This document shows, piece by piece, positions 35,213 through 44,164 of a stretch of DNA of 64,000 nucleotides (position 1 is the first letter of the stretch; each line of letters starts with the position of its first letter). The notes beneath the pieces were generated by a model that worked only from the letters and a program-made list of their open reading frames with translations, made no database searches and was not told where the DNA came from. Location of the stretch: positions 434,001 through 498,000 of the forward strand of contig CAWFQA010000001.1 in NCBI GenBank assembly GCA_963817855.1. Direction: 5' to 3'. The position numbers and the translations under genes were made by a program. The DNA comes from JAKAAZ01 sp963817855. GTDB taxonomy: Bacteria; Acidobacteriota; Terriglobia; Terriglobales; Acidobacteriaceae.

Positions 35213-36535
35213 ATGACAATGCCATCGAAAGCGCCGGTGTTTGAATCCTGGGGCCGCTATCCCAAGCTGGACGTTCGCGTAGAACCGCTGTTCTGGACCG
35301 ATGAATATCCGCGGGGAACGCGTCTTCCTCCCTCCGTCCTGGCTGTGGGAATGGGCCGCAGTTACGGCGATGTCGGCCTGCTGGAGGGCGGCACTATGCT
35401 TTCCACGCGCGGGCTCGATCGCTTTCTCCACTTTGAACCGGCGACCGGCCTGCTGCGATGCGAAAGCGGCGTGACCCTGGATCAGATTCTGCAATTCTCA
35501 GTTCCGCGCGGCTGGTTTCTGCCGGTCACTCCCGGAACAAAATACGTCAGCATTGGCGGCGCGATTGCCAACGACGTGCATGGAAAAAATCATCATGTCG
35601 CGGGCTCCTTCGGCAATCATGTGCCGCGGTTTGAGCTGGTGCGCTCCGACGGTTCCAAATCGATTTGCTCTGTGGATGAAAATCCCGAGATGTATCACGC
35701 CACCATCGGCGGCATGGGCCTGACCGGCTTGATCACCTGGGCGGAAGTGCGGTTGCGGCCTATTGCGTCTCGCAAGATTCGTTACACGGCCATCAAGTTC
35801 AGCGGCATCGATGAATTCCTGTCCATCTCCAACAGTAGCCGGTCGGAGTGTACGATGGCGTGGATCGACTGCATTTCGCAGGGTCGCGCGTTTGCTCGCG
35901 GCATTTACATGCAAGGGGATTATTCCGAGGTATTGGAGCCGAAAAAGGCCTCCTCTAAGCCGCGACTGGCAGTACCGTTCGATTTTCCATCGTGGGCCCT
36001 CAACCGCACCTCCATGCGACTGTTCAACGAACTGTACTATCGCAAGCAGCTGCGGCGGCAAGTGACCGGGCTTATCGACTACGAGCCGTTTTTCTATCCC
36101 CTCGACAGCGTGCTTCACTGGAATCGCATCTATGGCAAGCGCGGCTTTTTGCAATTTCAATGTGTCATCCCCTGGCGCTATGGAAGAGATGGGATTATCG
36201 CGATTCTCGAGACCATCGCCGAGTCCGGCATGGCATCGTTTCTGGCCGTGTTGAAGGTGATGGGCGAGTTGCCTTCCGTCGGATTGATGTCGTTTCCGCA
36301 GCCGGGCATCACCCTTGCGCTTGATATCGCGCTTAAGCCTGAAGTGACCTTCCCCTTGTTCGAACGTTTGGCGGAGATGACGCGGGAGCTCGGTGGGCGG
36401 CTCTATCCGGCCAAGGATGCATGCATGACCGGCCATCAGTTTCGCTCGTTCTATCCGCAGTGGCAGCAATTCGAGCAATATCGGGATCCGGCATTTACCT
36501 CGGCGTTTTGGGAGCGGGTGACGGCCGATGCGTAG
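35213..36535 (+). CDS. FAD-linked oxidoreductase, DprE1-like
   Basis: A 440-residue vanillyl-alcohol-oxidase-type flavoprotein. The FAD PP-loop region is VLAVGMGRSYGDVG, followed by SIGGAIANDVHGKNHHVAGSFG, the DprE1 signature in which His of HGKNHH lies by the flavin. DprE1 oxidises the 2'-OH of decaprenylphosphoryl ribose to the keto form. The central MGLTGLITWAEVRLRP strand and C-terminal Gly/Asp-rich part also match. It starts 9 bases after the UbiA gene and overlaps the SDR gene. The lipid length and sugar in this organism are unknown. Confidence 0.87.
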   Translation: MTMPSKAPVFESWGRYPKLDVRVEPLFWTDEYPRGTRLPPSVLAVGMGRSYGDVGLLEGGTMLSTRGLDRFLHFEPATGLLRCESGVTLDQILQFSVPRGWFLPVTPGTKYVSIGGAIANDVHGKNHHVAGSFGNHVPRFELVRSDGSKSICSVDENPEMYHATIGGMGLTGLITWAEVRLRPIASRKIRYTAIKFSGIDEFLSISNSSRSECTMAWIDCISQGRAFARGIYMQGDYSEVLEPKKASSKPRLAVPFDFPSWALNRTSMRLFNELYYRKQLRRQVTGLIDYEPFFYPLDSVLHWNRIYGKRGFLQFQCVIPWRYGRDGIIAILETIAESGMASFLAVLKVMGELPSVGLMSFPQPGITLALDIALKPEVTFPLFERLAEMTRELGGRLYPAKDACMTGHQFRSFYPQWQQFEQYRDPAFTSAFWERVTADA

Positions 36536-37346
36536 ACGCCGCAGTCAAATGGAAAGTCTGGAGGATACTCCAGGCCAGAGACAGAACAGGTCCACGAAGC
36601 ATCCGCTGCCGGAGACCATCGTCGTGCTGGGTGCGACGTCGGCGATTGCGCAGGCCTGGATGCGGCTGCTGGCGCCGCAGGGTGCCAGCTTCTTTCTGGT
36701 GGCGCGCAATGCTGTCCATCTGGACTCCGTGGCGAAAGATCTGGTCACGCGAGGAGCTGCAGCTGTTCATGTGGAAACGGCAAATCTCGACGACACCTCG
36801 GGCCATGTCGCGCTGCTGGAACGCGCGGCCGCCGCGCTGGGAAATCTGGATTGCGCGTTCATCGCCCACGGAGTGCTCGGCGATCAGGCCGCGGGCGAAC
36901 GGGATTTCGCGGTTGCCTCCGCCAGCCTGCAGACGAATTTTCTTTCTACCGTGTCGCTGGTCACGTGGCTGGCCAACTATTTTGCGGCGCAGTATCACGG
37001 CCGGCTGGTTGTCATCTCCTCGGTAGCTGGGGATCGAGGTCGCAAGAGCAATTACATTTATGGCGCTGCCAAAGCGGGCCTGAATACTTTTCTGGCTGGA
37101 GTTCGCAACCGGCTGGATCGAGAAGGCGTGCAAATCCTGACAGTTCGCCCAGGATTTGTCGCGACCCCGATGACGGCGCATCTGCCGCAAGGACCGTTGT
37201 TTGCTACTCCAGATGCCGTTGCACATGACATTCTGCACGCCATGGAGCATCGCCGCGATGTTCTGTACACTCCGTGGTTCTGGCGATGGATCATGGCCCT
37301 CATCCGCGCCATTCCCGAATGGAAATTCAAAAAGATGGACTTGTAG
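36528..37346 (+). CDS. Short-chain dehydrogenase, DprE2-like
   Basis: A 272-residue SDR: cofactor loop VVLGATSAIAQAW (Gly-x3-x-x-x-Ala variant seen in DprE2), NLDD after the second strand, IAHGV, catalytic Ser in VVISSVAG and YxxxK as YIYGAAK, then RPGFVATPMT. DprE2 reduces the 2'-keto intermediate to decaprenylphosphoryl arabinose. The ATG at 36528 overlaps the DprE1-like stop by eight bases, so the oxidase and reductase are translationally coupled. A hydrophobic, aromatic C-terminus (YTPWFWRWIMALIRAIP) probably holds it at the membrane, as in related proteins. Confidence 0.87.
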   Translation: MRRRRSQMESLEDTPGQRQNRSTKHPLPETIVVLGATSAIAQAWMRLLAPQGASFFLVARNAVHLDSVAKDLVTRGAAAVHVETANLDDTSGHVALLERAAAALGNLDCAFIAHGVLGDQAAGERDFAVASASLQTNFLSTVSLVTWLANYFAAQYHGRLVVISSVAGDRGRKSNYIYGAAKAGLNTFLAGVRNRLDREGVQILTVRPGFVATPMTAHLPQGPLFATPDAVAHDILHAMEHRRDVLYTPWFWRWIMALIRAIPEWKFKKMDL

Positions 37347-37451
37347 TTGGCTTCCTCTCCCAATTTGCTTGCGACAGATCACAACCCGGAACCAATATTG
37401 CCGCGCAGCCGTATCATTTAGGTAGAGCACGGCCGAAAAGCGAGACTAGGC

Positions 37452-38674
<1,223 letters not shown>

Positions 38675-38678
<4 letters not shown>

Positions 38679-39943
38679 GAAAATTTCTGCGATCCAGCCG
38701 GTCCCTTGAATCCATGCGAATGGCGATGGAAACGCTGCGCAGCAATAAGATGCGCTCGGGCCTGACCATTCTTGGAATTGTGATCGGCGTGACTACAGTG
38801 ATCGCGCTTTCATCGTTTATCAACGGGCTGAATCAGAACGTCGAAAATCTCGTCGCCTCCTTCGGGACGAATGTGTACTGGATATTTCGTTTTCCGGTAA
38901 TCAATGTGCGCCCCACCGCGGAAATGCTGGCCCGCAAGCAATTGACTATGGACGACGTAGTGGCGTTGGCCAAACTGCCTCATGTTGCCGCCGTGTCTCC
39001 GCAGCTGCGTTATCAGAACTTCGACCTGGGATTCGGCAATGTCGCCGTGAAATATAAAGGGCGGACCGTACAGCACACCATTCTCGAAGGAGACACCACC
39101 GCCGAGCCGGAGGTGGATACCGTAAATATTCCGGAGGGTCGTTTTTTCTCGCAGTATGAGCAGGAAAAGCATTCCGACGTAGTGGTTCTGGGATACGATA
39201 CCGCGGATGAATTATTCCGAGGCGATGAGCCGCTGGGCAAGGAAGTAGAAATCGGCGGGGATATGTTTCGCGTGATCGGGGTGATGGAAAAGCGCAAGAC
39301 TGCGTTCGGCGGCGGCAAGAATCCGGACGACAATGCGGCGTATTTCCCAATTGGAACCTTCCATAAAATCCATCCGGAAATCCTGGATTACTGGATTTCG
39401 GTGAAGTATGACAGCGAAGCCAACAAGCAGGCCGTGTATGACGAAATTGAGCAAACGCTGCGCATCCAGCGCAAAGTTCGTTTCAATCAGCCGGACAATT
39501 TCGCCATTTTCGCGCCTGATGCCATCACGCGAATCTGGAATCAGCTGACCGGCGGAATTTTCATTTTTATGATCGGTGTGGCAAGCGTTGGGCTGATGGT
39601 CGGCGGAGTCGGCGTGATGAATATCATGCTGGTTTCCGTTACCGAGCGCACTCGCGAAATTGGCGTTCGCAAAGCGATTGGAGCCACCAAACGCACCATC
39701 CTGCTGCAGTTCACCATTGAGGCGATCACACTTTGCGCTGTAGGTGGTTTTATCGGTGTGCTCATCGGCGCTATTCTCACCATGGCGGTACGGCTGATTT
39801 TCCCGACCATTCCAGCCTTCGTCTCCACGTTCTGGGCCATCACTGGCTTCACAGTGTCGTGCGCCATTGGCCTGCTCTTCGGTATTTACCCGGCGTGGAA
39901 AGCAGCCAATCTCGACCCCATCGACGCGCTGCGCTACGAGTGA
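38675..39943 (+). CDS. MacB/FtsX-type ABC transporter permease, second
   Basis: A 422-residue paralogue of the previous gene with the same topology: SGLTILGIVIGVTTVIALSS as first helix, a large periplasmic region, and MLVSVTERTREIGVRKAIGA before the last helices, ending YPAWKAANLDPIDALRYE. It starts at a GTG that overlaps the upstream stop (GTGA), indicating coupled production of a heterodimeric permease. The cargo, perhaps a lipoprotein, peptide or drug, cannot be inferred. Confidence 0.9.
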
Positions 39944-39958
39944 GCGCCCCATGATCGA

Positions 39959-40162
39959 TTAATGGCCTATGGCTCGGTTCATCAGGATCCACATATAGAT
40001 TGAAAGGGGCACACCCACAATCAGTGTCACCACAAAGGCCCAGAGGCGGCGCCGCTTCTGACGGGGAGTCAGATCTTGCAGGGTCATATAACGCGTAATC
40101 CGTCTGACCTGTAAGTCTTTTATAGCCCACCAACAATACCAAGAATTCGGATCTTCGGGCAT
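39959..40162 (-). CDS. Small single-span membrane protein
   Basis: 67 residues from the ATG at 40160-40162, which has GAAGAGG seven bases upstream; the frame is open to 40228 but without support. A basic cytoplasmic N-terminal part with DLTPRQKRRRLW precedes one membrane helix (AFVVTLIVGVPLSIYMWILM). No known family recognised. It is divergent from the GT21 gene and the starts are only 53 bases apart, so both promoters must lie in the overlap. Confidence 0.6.
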   Translation of the reverse strand: MPEDPNSWYCWWAIKDLQVRRITRYMTLQDLTPRQKRRRLWAFVVTLIVGVPLSIYMWILMNRAIGH

Positions 40163-40215
40163 AGCTGTACCTCTTCCGGTACCTGGCACGCAGTTTATCC
40201 TAGATCGCAGCCCTG

Positions 40216-41409
40216 ATGATGCCGACATATACCCTATCGCTTGCAGCGCAATGGATTCCCATCGCGTTTACCGCGCTGACACTGATGGCGTTGGTGTACT
40301 CGATTTTTGTATTTCGTGCTGCGCACGCCTACATGCGAAGCTTGCGCCAGCCGCTGCCGGACTTCTTTCCTGCCGTCAGTATTCTCAAGCCCGTCAAAGG
40401 CATCGATCCGGAGATGTACGAGGCTTTCGCCAGCCACTGCCGGCAGGATTATCCGGGCGAATACGAAATTCTTTTTGGGGCGGGCAGCATGGAAGATCCG
40501 GCTGTTGCGCTGATTGAACAACTGCAGCGTGAATTTCCGCACCAACAGATTCGCCTGCTGATTTGCCCGGAGGTTTTCGGAGCAAACGGGAAAGTCAGCA
40601 ACCTGGTGCAGATGGCTGCCGACGCGCGCTACGATCACCTGCTGATCAACGACAGCGACATTCGCGTAACGCCGCACTATTTGCGACGCGTGATGCCTGC
40701 GTTTGCGCTGCCCTGCGACACGGGTAAAAAAGTTGGAATGGTGACGGCGCTCTATCGCGGCCATTCTCACAACACACTGGGTTCGCGGTTGGAGGCGCTC
40801 GGCATTAGCACCGACTTTATGCCTGGCGCCCTGACGGCACGGTGGATGGAAAAAGGATTGCGTTTCGGTCTCGGCTCCACGCTGGCCATGACGCGGGAAG
40901 CTCTCGACGCCATTGGCGGCTTGCTCCCGCTGGTAAATCATCTCGCCGACGACTATGAACTGGGCGCGCGGATATTTCACGCGGGTTATCGCGTGGAACT
41001 GGCGCGCGAGGTGGTCGAAACATCGATCCCGGCTTACACCTTTTCTCAGTTTCTGGCGCATCAACTACGGTGGGCACGTGGTGTGCGCGACGCGCGACCG
41101 CTGGGCTACTTCGGTCTGCTGGTGACATTTGGCTTGCCGTGGGCGATTGCGAATGTAATTGCATCCGCAGCTTCGCTCGACAGCATCGCGTTGTTGAGTG
41201 TGATGGTGTGTGTCCGCTTCGTGATGGCGCTCAGCATTGGCGTAGGTGTGCTGGGCGATCAGGCAACGCTACGCGATCTGTGGTTGCTGCCTTTGCGCGA
41301 TGTTGTGGCCCTTGCCGTATGGTTCTGGAGCTTTGCGGACGATGCCGTCGTTTGGCGCGGCGAGCGCTTTCATCTACGCAACGGAAAGTTGATCCGCGAA
41401 AAACAATGA
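40216..41409 (+). CDS. hpnI: GT21 ceramide-glucosyltransferase-like enzyme, probable HpnI
   Basis: A 397-residue membrane glycosyltransferase with an N-terminal helix, a GT2/GT21 catalytic domain and two to four C-terminal helices. Motifs: VSILKPVKGIDPEMYE, LINDSDIRV (DxD), DDYELGARI and the closing QLRWARGVR (QxxRW). Ceramide glucosyltransferases and the hopanoid enzyme HpnI share this layout; HpnI adds a GlcNAc-type sugar to bacteriohopanetetrol. The bacterial setting favours HpnI, but neither HpnH/HpnG/HpnJ nor a squalene-hopene cyclase is in the window, so the symbol is tentative. The Rieske gene follows 70 bases later. Confidence 0.75.
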   Translation: MMPTYTLSLAAQWIPIAFTALTLMALVYSIFVFRAAHAYMRSLRQPLPDFFPAVSILKPVKGIDPEMYEAFASHCRQDYPGEYEILFGAGSMEDPAVALIEQLQREFPHQQIRLLICPEVFGANGKVSNLVQMAADARYDHLLINDSDIRVTPHYLRRVMPAFALPCDTGKKVGMVTALYRGHSHNTLGSRLEALGISTDFMPGALTARWMEKGLRFGLGSTLAMTREALDAIGGLLPLVNHLADDYELGARIFHAGYRVELAREVVETSIPAYTFSQFLAHQLRWARGVRDARPLGYFGLLVTFGLPWAIANVIASAASLDSIALLSVMVCVRFVMALSIGVGVLGDQATLRDLWLLPLRDVVALAVWFWSFADDAVVWRGERFHLRNGKLIREKQ

Positions 41410-41479
41410 CAAGAACGGGTGGCTTCCTCCGGTAACGTCGGGCATATAGTTAGGTTGAACGTTGGCATTGGAAGATAAC

Positions 41480-42613
41480 ATGGTCATGAACATGGTTTCC
41501 GTCCCGACATTCAGCAACACTCCAGCGCAGCAGCCTGCGCCTCAGGCTGCAACGTTGATTTATGACGACTGGTACCCCGCGATGCGCAGCGATCGATTGC
41601 GCCGCGGTCAGACAGCGACCGCCATGCTGCTCGGGATTCCTCTTCTGCTGGGCAGAACCGAGGACGATAAATTATTCGCGATGCGCGATAGCTGTCCTCA
41701 TCGTGGTATTCCCCTGTCCTACGGCTCATTCGATGCTTCTGGCGTCACCTGCAAATATCACGGATGGCGGTTCGATCCTGTCACCGGTCAGTGCAGGGAG
41801 ATTCCATCGCTGACCCCAGAAGATACTCTCGATTGCGCTCGCGTTTACGCGACTGCCTTTCCCTGTGAGGAGCGCGACGGACATGCGTGGGTCTATGTGC
41901 CGGGTCCGGGCTCCGGCCGCGTGCGTCCGGAAGATCTCCCTACGTTGCCGCCCATTCCGGAAGTGGAGAAATTTGGATCGCGCTATCGCTGGGCACATCT
42001 GGCGGCGGAGTTGCCCTGCAATGTCGATCACGGAATTATCGGCCTGATGGATCCCGCGCACGGTCCTTTCGTGCATCAAGCCTGGTGGTGGCGCAGCGGC
42101 AGCAGCATCCACGTAAAACAAAAGCAATTTGAGCCGATTCCGCAGGGCTTTCGCATGACCGCGCATGCGCCTTCCGCCAACAGCGCGCCATATAAATTGC
42201 TGGGCGTTTATGGTCAGGCGATCATGACGACCATCGATTTTGTACTCCCCAACCGCCGCTATGAGACCATCCGCTGCGGCGATAAATGGTTTTCCAGCCT
42301 CACCACGGTCACCCCGACGACGGCTACTACCTGCCGTATCGATGTGTGTGCCACGTGGAACGTTTTTTATCGCGTTCCATTTGTTATCTCGATCGCAAAG
42401 GCTTTTGGACGACGATTTGTCGAGCAGGATCGTCAGACCATGATCGAGCAGGCGCAGGGGCTGCAGTTCAATCCATCGCTGATGTTGATTGACGATGCCG
42501 ATCGTCCGGCGAAGTGGTATTTTGCGCTGAAGCAGGCACGCCTGCAGATGGCTTCCACCGGCAAGTTTGAACATCCGCTGACCGGTCCGATCGTATTGCA
42601 CTGGCGCAGCTAG
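41480..42613 (+). CDS. Rieske [2Fe-2S] oxygenase alpha subunit
   Basis: About 377 residues from the ATG at 41480 (GGAAG five bases upstream), chosen over the TTG at 41462. The N-terminal Rieske domain shows SCPHRGIPLSYGSF and CKYHGWRFDPVTG (Cys-x-His and Cys-x2-His). The catalytic domain has NVDHGIIGLMDPAHGPFVHQ, which supplies the mononuclear iron His residues and a bridging Asp. It should hydroxylate or demethylate a substrate using electrons from an unlinked reductase. Adjacent to the HpnI-like gene on the same strand, so a lipid substrate is possible (inference). Confidence 0.85.
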   Translation: MVMNMVSVPTFSNTPAQQPAPQAATLIYDDWYPAMRSDRLRRGQTATAMLLGIPLLLGRTEDDKLFAMRDSCPHRGIPLSYGSFDASGVTCKYHGWRFDPVTGQCREIPSLTPEDTLDCARVYATAFPCEERDGHAWVYVPGPGSGRVRPEDLPTLPPIPEVEKFGSRYRWAHLAAELPCNVDHGIIGLMDPAHGPFVHQAWWWRSGSSIHVKQKQFEPIPQGFRMTAHAPSANSAPYKLLGVYGQAIMTTIDFVLPNRRYETIRCGDKWFSSLTTVTPTTATTCRIDVCATWNVFYRVPFVISIAKAFGRRFVEQDRQTMIEQAQGLQFNPSLMLIDDADRPAKWYFALKQARLQMASTGKFEHPLTGPIVLHWRS

Positions 42614-43085
42614 GGTCCCTGCCTTGGCGCAAGCCCATGCCAGGCCGCATTGTGGGAAAACGTGTTCCACTCTGAGAAACCGAGTTCCGCAAACTTGTGC
42701 AATTATTTGCATGCTTGGCCTTGCGATGACACGCAACTCACTTCTTATCTGACATTCAGATTTGGAATAGCAATTGCTATTACCCAATCAAGAGCACCAA
42801 ATGAGAGGCTTTTTGGGGAGCCTTCGAGAAGGCGGCGTGCCGATATGTCTGAATCGCTGATGAGCAGCGTTGCGGGGCCGCTTCTTCTTCGCTAGAGCCT
42901 GTTATTAACTTTGAAGGAAGTTCAACAGAATCAGCAAGTTGCAGCCATTCAGCAGCATCGGAGTTTTGGCTTTCAAGTGGTTTAAAATCAGCAACTTGCG
43001 GAGAAGTTAATAGCACGCCCGAGAATCCTGAAACACGTTTAACTGTAACTCCATGCTGAGATCGTCCCCCGAAATAGGAGAGGAA
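42614..43085. other. Intergenic stretch with palindromes
   Basis: No supported gene. It holds a perfect 16-base palindrome (AATAGCAATTGCTATT, 42766-42781), an IS-end-like sequence at 42892-42907, and a pair GCAAGTTGC/GCAACTTGC (about 42939 and 42992) forming a spaced inverted repeat before the PEP-CTERM gene. Confidence 0.45.
42892..42907. mobile_element. Solo IS-end-like sequence
   Basis: CTAGAGCCTGTTATTA is identical to the end of the transposase remnant at 30968-30983, again at a CTAG. No transposase-like reading follows on either side, so this is a scar or a single terminal repeat. Confidence 0.4.
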
Positions 43086-43982
43086 ATGAGGAACAAAAGG
43101 GTCCTTGCTCTCGTGGCCATGTTGATTGCGGTTGCCGGGGTTTCGTTCTTGGTTTTTTGGGGGGTGGACCGGCAGCGCACTGTTGCGTCCGCGGGCATGG
43201 CCGACTCTGGAGTCAGCCCCGGAACGCTGGCGTTCGACTACGCGGCGTTTTCGCAGCAGTCTGCGGCGCGATCCGGAGCGCAATCCGCGAAGCCGGCGGT
43301 TGCCAGGGTAAACCCCTACTCCGTGGTTCGCCATGGAATCTGCGTCCCAGGCAACGCTCCCAATCAGGAAGAGGAATCGCGAAAGAAATGGGAAGCGCTC
43401 CTGCAGGATCCGTTCTGGCAATCGATCTTTGCTGGCGTCTATCCGGAAAAATTTCATCTGGAAACGACCAGGCTTGCGATGTACCGCTATGTCACCTACT
43501 GGAAGATGGAAAAGGGACAGTTGATTCATTGGACCGGCAGAAAGATCCTCATTCGTGCGGGTACAAGACTCTTCACCGACGGGAAGGGGGAGATGTTTCT
43601 CTGCGCGTGCGGCAACCAGGTCGCGGCGGTTTTGCCGCCAAAAGCGCCAGGCACAATCCTGCCGCCCGAAGAAGAGCCGCCCGTGGCCTATCTTGTTCCA
43701 CCCGAGCCGGATCCGCTTCCCCTGATTCCCGAGGCAGTGCCCAGCAGGTTTCCCCTGGTGGCCCCACCGGAACTGGTGAGGGCGCCACCCTACGACGGAC
43801 CGGTTTGGTCCCTTCCCCCACCGCCGATATTCGTAGGGGGCTCGCCTCCGGGCGGCGGACGGGAACCAGTTCCACTTACGCCTGTCCAGCCGCCGGTAGT
43901 TCCCGAGCCGGGCACATTGTCGCTCACCCTCATTGGGCTCGGCGCATGCATTGTTGAGCGCCGCCGTCGCAAGCGGCAATGA
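43086..43982 (+). CDS. PEP-CTERM sorting-domain protein
   Basis: About 298 residues from the ATG at 43086, which has AGGAGAGGA just upstream. An N-terminal signal/anchor helix (LALVAMLIAVAGVSFLVFWG), a globular region with EEESRKKWEALLQDPFWQ and KFHLETTRLAMYRYVTYWK, then a Pro-rich segment of about 95 residues, and finally VPEPGTLSLTLIGLGACI followed by ERRRRKRQ. That C-terminal tripartite signal (PEP motif, helix, basic tail) is the mark of proteins processed by an exosortase. No exosortase gene is present in the window. Function of the globular part unknown. Confidence 0.82.
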   Translation: MRNKRVLALVAMLIAVAGVSFLVFWGVDRQRTVASAGMADSGVSPGTLAFDYAAFSQQSAARSGAQSAKPAVARVNPYSVVRHGICVPGNAPNQEEESRKKWEALLQDPFWQSIFAGVYPEKFHLETTRLAMYRYVTYWKMEKGQLIHWTGRKILIRAGTRLFTDGKGEMFLCACGNQVAAVLPPKAPGTILPPEEEPPVAYLVPPEPDPLPLIPEAVPSRFPLVAPPELVRAPPYDGPVWSLPPPPIFVGGSPPGGGREPVPLTPVQPPVVPEPGTLSLTLIGLGACIVERRRRKRQ

Positions 43983-44164
43983 CGAATTGCTGGCGCCGGT
44001 GCAAAATGCGAACAGTAACGCAAGTCCCTCGACTGGTCGCAAGGGCGACCCGCGCAAGAACTTCGCTCGGGACGGCAATTTTTTTGGGCCCGCTCATCTT
44101 TCCATCCCATTCGAGCCAGTCGCTGCGGCGACCGACTTGAATGGGGCACCGAGCCGGTGGTCGC

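Noticed and set aside
42780..44078. 432-residue minus-strand frame across the PEP-CTERM gene
   Set aside because: Long only because of GC-rich codon bias; low-complexity Arg-rich translation, while the forward strand has a start with Shine-Dalgarno, signal helix and PEP-CTERM tail.
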